DNA of 64,000 nt, from contig OY720347.1 of NCBI GenBank assembly GCA_963082975.1, forward strand, positions 29,343,398 to 29,407,397, read 5' to 3'. The notes beneath the pieces are model-generated. The model had not been told where the DNA came from and searched no databases. It saw only the letters and a program-made list of their open reading frames with translations. Source of the stretch: Labia minor (lineage: Eukaryota > Arthropoda > Insecta > Dermaptera > Spongiphoridae). Positions 57,702 to 64,000 of this stretch are shown in pieces. The first letter of the stretch is position 1. Each line of letters opens with the position of its first letter. The position numbers and the translations under genes are program-made.

Positions 57702-58464
57702 ATGGCAATTGCAATTATAGATAGTGTAGAAAAATTAATTGAAGCAGGAAAAGAGGTGGGACTAGAAATTAATAATGCTAAGACAAAGTATTTAGTAACA
57801 GAGAGGAATAGTATTAACACACAAAATCCTAAGATACAAGAATTTGAAAATCTAGAAAAATTTAAATACTTAGATTCTGTGATAACGAAAGATAATAATA
57901 TTCGAGATGAGTTTAAAGCGAGGTTACAATCGGGAAACGCCTGTTATCATGCAATAAAGAGACTTATCGAATCAAAATTATTATCAAAGGGGATAAAAGT
58001 TAAAATATATAAAACAATTATTTTACCGGTTGTATTATATGGATGTGAGGCATGACCTTAGGTGACGAGAGTAGATTTAGAGTATTTGAGAATAGGATTC
58101 AGCGAAGCATTTATGGGCCAAAGAAAGATGAGGTCACCGTGGAATGGCGAAGATTGCCTAACGAGAAATTGCATGACCTCTATGCATCTCCGGATATAGT
58201 TAGAATTATAAAAACGAGAAGGACACGTGGCTAGAATGGGAGAAGATAGAATGGCAAAAAATATATTGGTAGGGAGACCGAATGGGAAACGTCTTCTTGG
58301 AAGACCAAGGACACGGTGGGTGGATAATGTGGGAAAGGATGTAAGAGAGATGGGAGAGGATAGGGACTGGAAGGTTGTGGCTCAGAATAGGAATACTTGG
58401 AGGGATGTGGTTGCTGCGGCCAAGAACTTTCGAGTTCCGTAGAGTCACAGAGATAGATAGATAG
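57702..58464 (+). pseudogene. 5'-truncated LINE (reverse transcriptase C-terminal region) with target-site duplication
   Basis: A 13-bp direct repeat, aattaagtaattg, flanks the insertion (57689-57701 and 58465-58477). It contains the end of a LINE polyprotein in three broken frames. The first has AGKEVGLEINNAKTKYL, FKYLDSVIT and VVLYGCEA. The second has FRVFENRIQRSIYGP. The third has HVARMGEDR-like and GRPRTRWVDNV motifs and ends AAKNF-VP. The catalytic YADD lies upstream and is lost. The tail is a short (AGAT)n array. The terminal GRP-RW block is common to several insect LINE families, and I do not assign the clade. Remnants of the same family lie at 21035-21563, 55035-55250 and 59650-59845. 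Confidence 0.82.
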
Positions 58465-58477
58465 AATTAAGTAATTG

Positions 58478-59649
58478 GTTGTTTATCTTGTTTATTATCT
58501 TTTATTATTATTATTAAAAATAAAACAACAAAATTCATTATTTTAAGATTAAATTAATAGTTTTATTTTATTTTATTTTTAAATATATTTAATTTTCTTT
58601 AAAAGCTAATATTTATTTCAAAAATCTTACTCCAAAAAACTCTCTCTGCCTTTGTTTTCAATTTTCAAAAGGTCTACCTAAGATAATTGTAATCTTTAAT
58701 TTTTTACATATTTATTTATTTTTGGTGGGTACTTTATTTATTTTGTCAGGAATAGAATCACTTGGAAATAATAATTATATTAATGGATTTTTTTTCATCT
58801 TTCTTCTAAGACGAGAAAGCTTTTCGCTATTTATTTCTCTCTGTGCATAATCTAATTAAATCTAAATTATATGTTTTAAATAGATTAACAAGCTGTGGCT
58901 GAGTTTTCTTCAAGTAGTTACGCGAATAAAAAGAAAAAGAGGGGAAAAAAACACAATCCACTCTTTATGAACAAAAAGTGTTTTTCCATGTTTTATGAGT
59001 TTTATATAAAGGTTTTGTTTTGTTTTGTTTTTGTTTTTTTCTTATGAAAATCATTAATCAGTCAAGTAAAAGAAACAAGAAGAAAAATCATTTATCCGAG
59101 CAAAAGTTATAAGAGAATTATTAAAATCTATTTGAATGATAATTTAATTTGCTTAGAGTAGTAAGTATACCATATACCCGTACATCTTAAGGATCTATGT
59201 AGTTTTTGGAAGTGTGAATATTGAGATTGATTATCTTTTCTATTAAATTAAAGAAAGTTTTAGAATGAAAACAAACCACACATACACATTTAATGATTTA
59301 TAAATAAAGATTCAATTTGTTTTTATTGAAATAATCTAAATACTTATTCTAAATTAGAAAGTACAATAAATATTTGAAAAATTATAAAGTAAAAAAAATA
59401 AATTAGTGATTAAAATTAAAAGATTTTAAGAGTTCAGTAAATGTAGAAGGGAGTAGAAGGAAAAAGAGATTCTAAAGAGTAAAATGATTAGTATTTATTT
59501 GAAAGTATAAAATATTTAGTAATCGATATTATATTTAACAAAAAAAAAAATAACTAAAACTAAAATAATTTGTCTAAAAAATTTGGGACTATTATATTGA
59601 GTTTCTTATGAAATTGTTAAAACTACAAATTTATTATTTTTAAAAGAAA
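58478..59649. other. AT-rich stretch, nothing recognised
   Basis: AT-rich with homopolymer runs and no coding or repeat signature. Confidence 0.6.
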
Positions 59650-59845
59650 AATATATTGGTGGAGGACCGATTAGGAAACGTGCGCTTGGAAGACCAAGGA
59701 CGCGGTGGGTGAACAATGTAGAAAGGGACGTGAGAGAGTTAGGAGAGGGTAGGAGTTGGATGGTTGTGACTCAGGATAGGGACACATAAAGAAATTTGGT
59801 TCCTGGGGCCAAAAACTTTCGAGTTCCGTAGACCAACAAAGATAA
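59650..59845 (+). pseudogene. short LINE 3'-end remnant
   Basis: Corresponds to the last 190 bp of the LINE at 57702-58464: the atattggt-gg-ggaccga block, the cttggaagaccaaggacgcg block, and the aaaactttcgagttccgtag stop region with a degenerate tail. Several substitutions and stops are visible. Confidence 0.7.
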
Positions 59846-60419
59846 AATAATTTCATTTATGAATATTAGAATATATTTTTAGAAATTTTCAATTAAAGAC
59901 TTTAACTTTTGATTATTGAAATGATCATTTAATATTATATTTCATTCCATTTGATGATTTGAATTATTGAAAAGAATAACAACTTAAATTTCATATAAAG
60001 TGTGAAAAATTTTATTTCTTATGTAAACAATTAAATAACATACAAACTTTATTCAAGTTTTTAACATTTTATAAATTAAAAATGAAATCTTTGTTAAATT
60101 TACAATTTTATCCTTCATATAATATGTTATGTTGGTATTTAAAGAAATATTTCAAAAGGTGAATATTATGAAAAAGGTAAAATGTTAAAAGGTAATTTAT
60201 AAGGTGTGACAGGTGCTGACTAGTTCAACATTCAGAGAATTATTTCAGTCTTTTTTATAAAATAAATTACTGAGAATTAGCTTTGAAAAAAAAATAATTG
60301 GAATATGTGAAATTCTTTATTTTTTTCAAGATTATATACCATTAAAGGTGCTATTTAATATTTTTAAATTAGTTTTTAATTATAAAATGAAACCCATCAC
60401 TTATATTAATTAGACGGAT
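59846..60419. other. AT-rich stretch, nothing recognised
   Basis: AT-rich DNA without recognised features. Confidence 0.6.
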
Positions 60420-60960
60420 GAATTTGTTATTAATGCTTTTATACAAGTTTGCAAGTAACTTCATTTTCAAGTATTTCATTCCAAACGCCAGCATTCATCA
60501 TAAATAGGGAATTCTATTTGGGCTGGAGCCAAACTACAAGTCAACCGCTTTTGGACGCTCCATTGATAAAATACATTCGACATTTAGATAGACGAATACA
60601 GAAAAAGATTCCACCTATTAAGCATGGAGGGTGGCTAATTTCTCATTAACTTGCATTGAATATGAAGTTAAAATGACGAAGTGAATTCGCATGGGAATGA
60701 TAATTTATTGAATCTCCTATCTCGTAAACATTAAGATTGGCAGTTGGAGATGCCAGGGAGCTCATTTGGTAAACATAGCTTTGATTAAAGCAAACAGTGG
60801 GCTCCAACGCGATTTATTCGTGCCCATTGATTGAACAAGCCCTTGGCTTCTTCGTGTTTGAGATGCGTTATTATTTATGGGGGGTCTTCTATGATCGCGT
60901 GTGAGGCGGGATGCCGAAATTCAGGCTGAAATTTCAAAGATTTTTTCACTCCCTCTCACT
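60420..60960. other. large non-repetitive island, strongest candidate conserved non-coding element
   Basis: About 540 bp of complex sequence with almost no homopolymers, present once, with abrupt AT-rich flanks. A 66-codon plus frame (60449-60649) covers the first part but shows no domain. The second half (60740-60920), with ggcagttggagatgccaggg, cgcgatttattcgtgcccat and ttatttatggggggtcttct, is closed in all frames I followed. This fits a deeply conserved regulatory element more than a coding exon, but conservation cannot be judged from one sequence. Confidence 0.35.
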
Positions 60961-61688
60961 TTAAATTTAATAAATAATGAATGAAATTTAAAATTTTATT
61001 AAAAATAGGTGTTTTTATATATATTTTATTTGTTTATATAAAATAATGTGATGTAACATCCTAAAGTTTAAACCCTTCTTTAATATTTGATATGAAGTTT
61101 TCTGATTTTAATCATATTGCGTGAATAACACTGACAGATCACAAAGGAAATTAGTATGAGAATTTTGATTAAAACGTTCCATAACAAATAAGCATATTTA
61201 ATAAAAAATAAATAAATTCAACGCTGTTCTCATCTCATTTTTTTAAGATTTTTAATATAATAATAATATAATATAAAACCTATCAACTGGCGCATGCAAT
61301 TTTATTTTTATGAGAACACGATTTATAATTTGTTTAAAAAGAAAAGGTATTATACTAATAATATATATATATATATATTAGTACAAATTATAAGTAATAG
61401 CTTGAGAAATGTAAGCAAGAGGCAATAGAACACAAATACTATGTTTATTAGGAATAAACAATCAATAATTATTATTTGCATTATTAATAAAATATTAACT
61501 AACAAAAGTTACAAGAGAATAGAAGCAAATTATTTATATTTTTATGTATATATTATTTATAAATAGATTTCAAATAAATTATGTAAAATTTTATACACAA
61601 ATCGCAAAGAATATAATGAGAAAAGAAAGAAAATCAAACAAAGCTATTATATACAGTGATTCCCATGGCATATGGTGATGGTATAGAC
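60961..61688. other. AT-rich stretch, nothing recognised
   Basis: AT-rich with a short (AT)n run near 61362-61378. No features seen. Confidence 0.6.
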
Positions 61689-61779
61689 CAGCAGTCTCAA
61701 ACCTTTTGAAGTTATTACCATAGAAACTTCCTTCAAAAAGAAAAAGTGTACTATAGGTCTCTCAGTTTGAGAACAGCTG
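61689..61779. mobile_element. possible short hAT-type MITE, 91 bp
   Basis: The left end cagcagtctcaaacc and inverted right end cagctgttctcaaactg are similar, in the style of hAT ends. The 8-bp flanks (gtatagac and gtagtttt) match only in part, so the boundaries or the call may be wrong. Confidence 0.4.
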
Positions 61780-64000
61780 GTAGTTTTTGCTGTAGCGTAT
61801 AGTAGTACATAGAAAGTGAAAATATAAAAAGATTTGTTCAAATATAAATTAATAAATAAATAAATTAATTAAAACGCAAAACAATAATAAAGAATTTAAT
61901 TAAGGATATACAATTATCCTATATAGATTGGTAATTTGTTTATAGTATACAAAATATTTATTCATAAAAGATTCTGCCTGATTTTCTTTATCCCTCAAAA
62001 CCTAAATAGTAAAAAGAAAATTACACATTTTGACAAGGTTTTTAATTTATAAAAGTAAATTTTACTTACTTAATATAAAATCAACACATACACACATCGA
62101 TATTTTAACATTGTTATCATCAGAATGATTAAGTCACTTGAGAGACAACTACGACACCGATTAGTATATTTGATCTATTTTTTAATTTAACAAATAACAA
62201 TAATTAACTGATAATTATAATTAAATAAATGTTATTTAAAATTATAATTAACCCAATATTTTATTATTTATTGAACCATCTGCAAAGTGAAGATAAAAAT
62301 ATGCAAATTACTATATCGTTATATTTCGAAAAAACATATCAATGGAAAAAAATACATGGATAGAGTAAGTTTATTAATAAAAGGAATAAAAATATCTCAA
62401 AAAATACTTAAAAGCAGATTATAAATCAATTACACTTTTTCTTTATGTAAAAGAATATTGATTAATCCTGATTTAGAAATGGTAATAAGTGCAAAATGTG
62501 GTCAAAGTAAACGAAATCGATGACGAACAATGATAATATTTTTTTATTCATATCCTATAAGTACAATATTGATTTGTTAATCCTTTATTCAATATAATGA
62601 TTATGAAAATATTCCAATTGAAAATGGCATAAAATATTTTTCGTTATTATTCTTATCTAAGTTATTATTATTAAATATTATTTTTATTATTATTATTATT
62701 ATTATTGTCCATCTTTGTTTAATCAATTTGAAAGTAGAAAAGAGAATGAATGCTTCACGCTACATTTTTCAAATGAATCTTGTTTTTTTATAGATAACAT
62801 CAAAATTTAATTAAATTAAAATTACATGCAAGTAAAAAAATAAAAACCTAAAAAGCAAATAAAATTCAATCTAATAATCTTCAATATATAAATACATAAA
62901 AAATTTTATAAAATATAAACACCTTAATGTTCAAATAAATATTATTTTATCATTTTATCATCATTTGTATTAAATTTAGTTTTAGATTTTTATTAATTAC
63001 ATGTAAAATAATACAATAAGATACATATATTAATTAATTTAAATTTTAATGTGAAATTTTCACAGGAAATAATGTCTATAATTTTGTTTAATTTCAGTCA
63101 TTTAAATAATATTAAATTCAGATAATAGTTTTATTAGTGATATTGTAGTCTAATCAATCACTATTAAGATGATTTTTATTATTAGGCTATACATTTTTTC
63201 TCTGATACCCTCATGTGACGACATCTTTCTGCAAATCAATAGTGTAATATAATATAATAAAAAAAATATAATATAGAATTATCATCAACATGTTGTGTAA
63301 AAATAGCGATATTGTATAAGAATACTCAAAACAATAATAATCTTTAAATTCGTGTAAATAACATGTGCTAAAGTTATTTTATGTGATTTCTTAAAAATTA
63401 ATTAAAATAATTTCACACCTCTTTTATTATTATAAATAAGTTAACAAGAAATTTATAAGATAATATTGATTTTATTCATTACTATGCTATAATAATGTAT
63501 TACTTTATATAAATAAATATATATATTTATTTATTTATTTTAGCGTCAGTCAGATTAGAGAAATTAACAAAATAGCTGAGATGATTAACTTATGACGTGT
63601 ATAACAAACCCCCCTTCCTCTATTTAATATGTATTCTCATTTCAGTCTCGGCTTAACTTTAGTGTAGCAATTAACTTAGAATGGCTTTTGTTTCTCGACC
63701 TTTTAGACCTATATTTGAAATTTTTGAATTAAAAATACAACAAAGTGAAGGAAACTTAAAATTAGTTATTTATTTAAACAAATTTTAAAACAGTTACTAC
63801 CACATTATTATATATATTTTATATAATAAGTAACTATTTTAAAAAATAAATTAAATATTTTAATTTATTTTTTAGAATTAGACTTTTTTTTATATAGGTA
63901 ATATTTAACTTAAATTAAATCAAATTGGAATTTATCTTAAAATGTAAGAGAATTAATTAATTAATTCTTATATGAAATTTTAATATTTTTGGCGCTTGTT
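61780..64000. other. AT-rich stretch to the end of the window, nothing firmly recognised
   Basis: AT-rich DNA with an (ATT)n run at about 62680-62706. A moderately complex patch at 63590-63710 has no motif or frame. Confidence 0.55.

Noticed and set aside
60449..60649. Small protein of 66 residues
   Set aside because: No recognisable domain, and the surrounding island stays complex beyond the frame where no frame is open, which fits non-coding DNA better.

Overview
This is eukaryotic nuclear DNA, most likely from an arthropod. It is extremely AT-rich and full of poly-A/T and (AT)n runs. It has almost no host coding sequence but carries the transposon types typical of arthropod genomes: mariner, hAT, Jockey-type and RTE-type LINEs, a Helitron end and many MITEs. 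I cannot name the species. By eye more than 90% of the window is non-coding, which fits a large, repeat-bloated genome.

Host gene content: one convincing exon, on the minus strand at 56733-57090, encodes the single RRM of an hnRNP C/RALY-type RNA-binding protein. It is flanked by a textbook 3' splice site and a 5' splice donor. I found no other exon of this gene, so the DNA to its left may be a very long intron or intergenic. About ten islands of complex, more GC-balanced sequence (for example 13200-13770, 18580-18960, 26090-26440, 29020-29500, 34722-34960, 60420-60960) stand out from the AT background. They lack convincing reading frames and are candidates for conserved non-coding or regulatory elements.

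Mobile DNA, left to right: a deleted mauritiana-like mariner (1-425); two hAT MITEs with 8-bp target-site duplications (1917-2092, 2309-2700); a composite repeat with GC hairpins and a tRNA-like segment (4571-6127, second copy 26872-28463); a dispersed repeat carrying paired CREB/ATF palindromes (full copies 31461-32093 and 53326-53960, deleted copy 8965-9141); a 143-bp palindromic MITE (9331-9473); a 5'-truncated RTE-type LINE with an 11-bp duplication (9715-11318); a Helitron-like 3' end (21721-21781); a foldback element with perfect 107-bp arms (24091-24375); a second mariner relic (24597-25580); an apparently intact Buster-type hAT transposon (40812-44138); and an apparently full-length Jockey-type LINE with two intact, 1-nt-overlapping ORFs (44584-49285). 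Further right are a 0.6-kb inverted repeat pair (50357-50947 and 55482-56085) and several 5'-truncated remnants of another LINE family (55035-55250, 57702-58464, 59650-59845, plus 21035-21563).

The two elements that look capable of activity are neighbours: the hAT transposon ends about 440 bp before the Jockey-type LINE begins. I found no gene cluster or pathway. The parts most worth checking are the intact mobile elements, the perfect-arm foldback, the composite repeat, and the non-repetitive islands.
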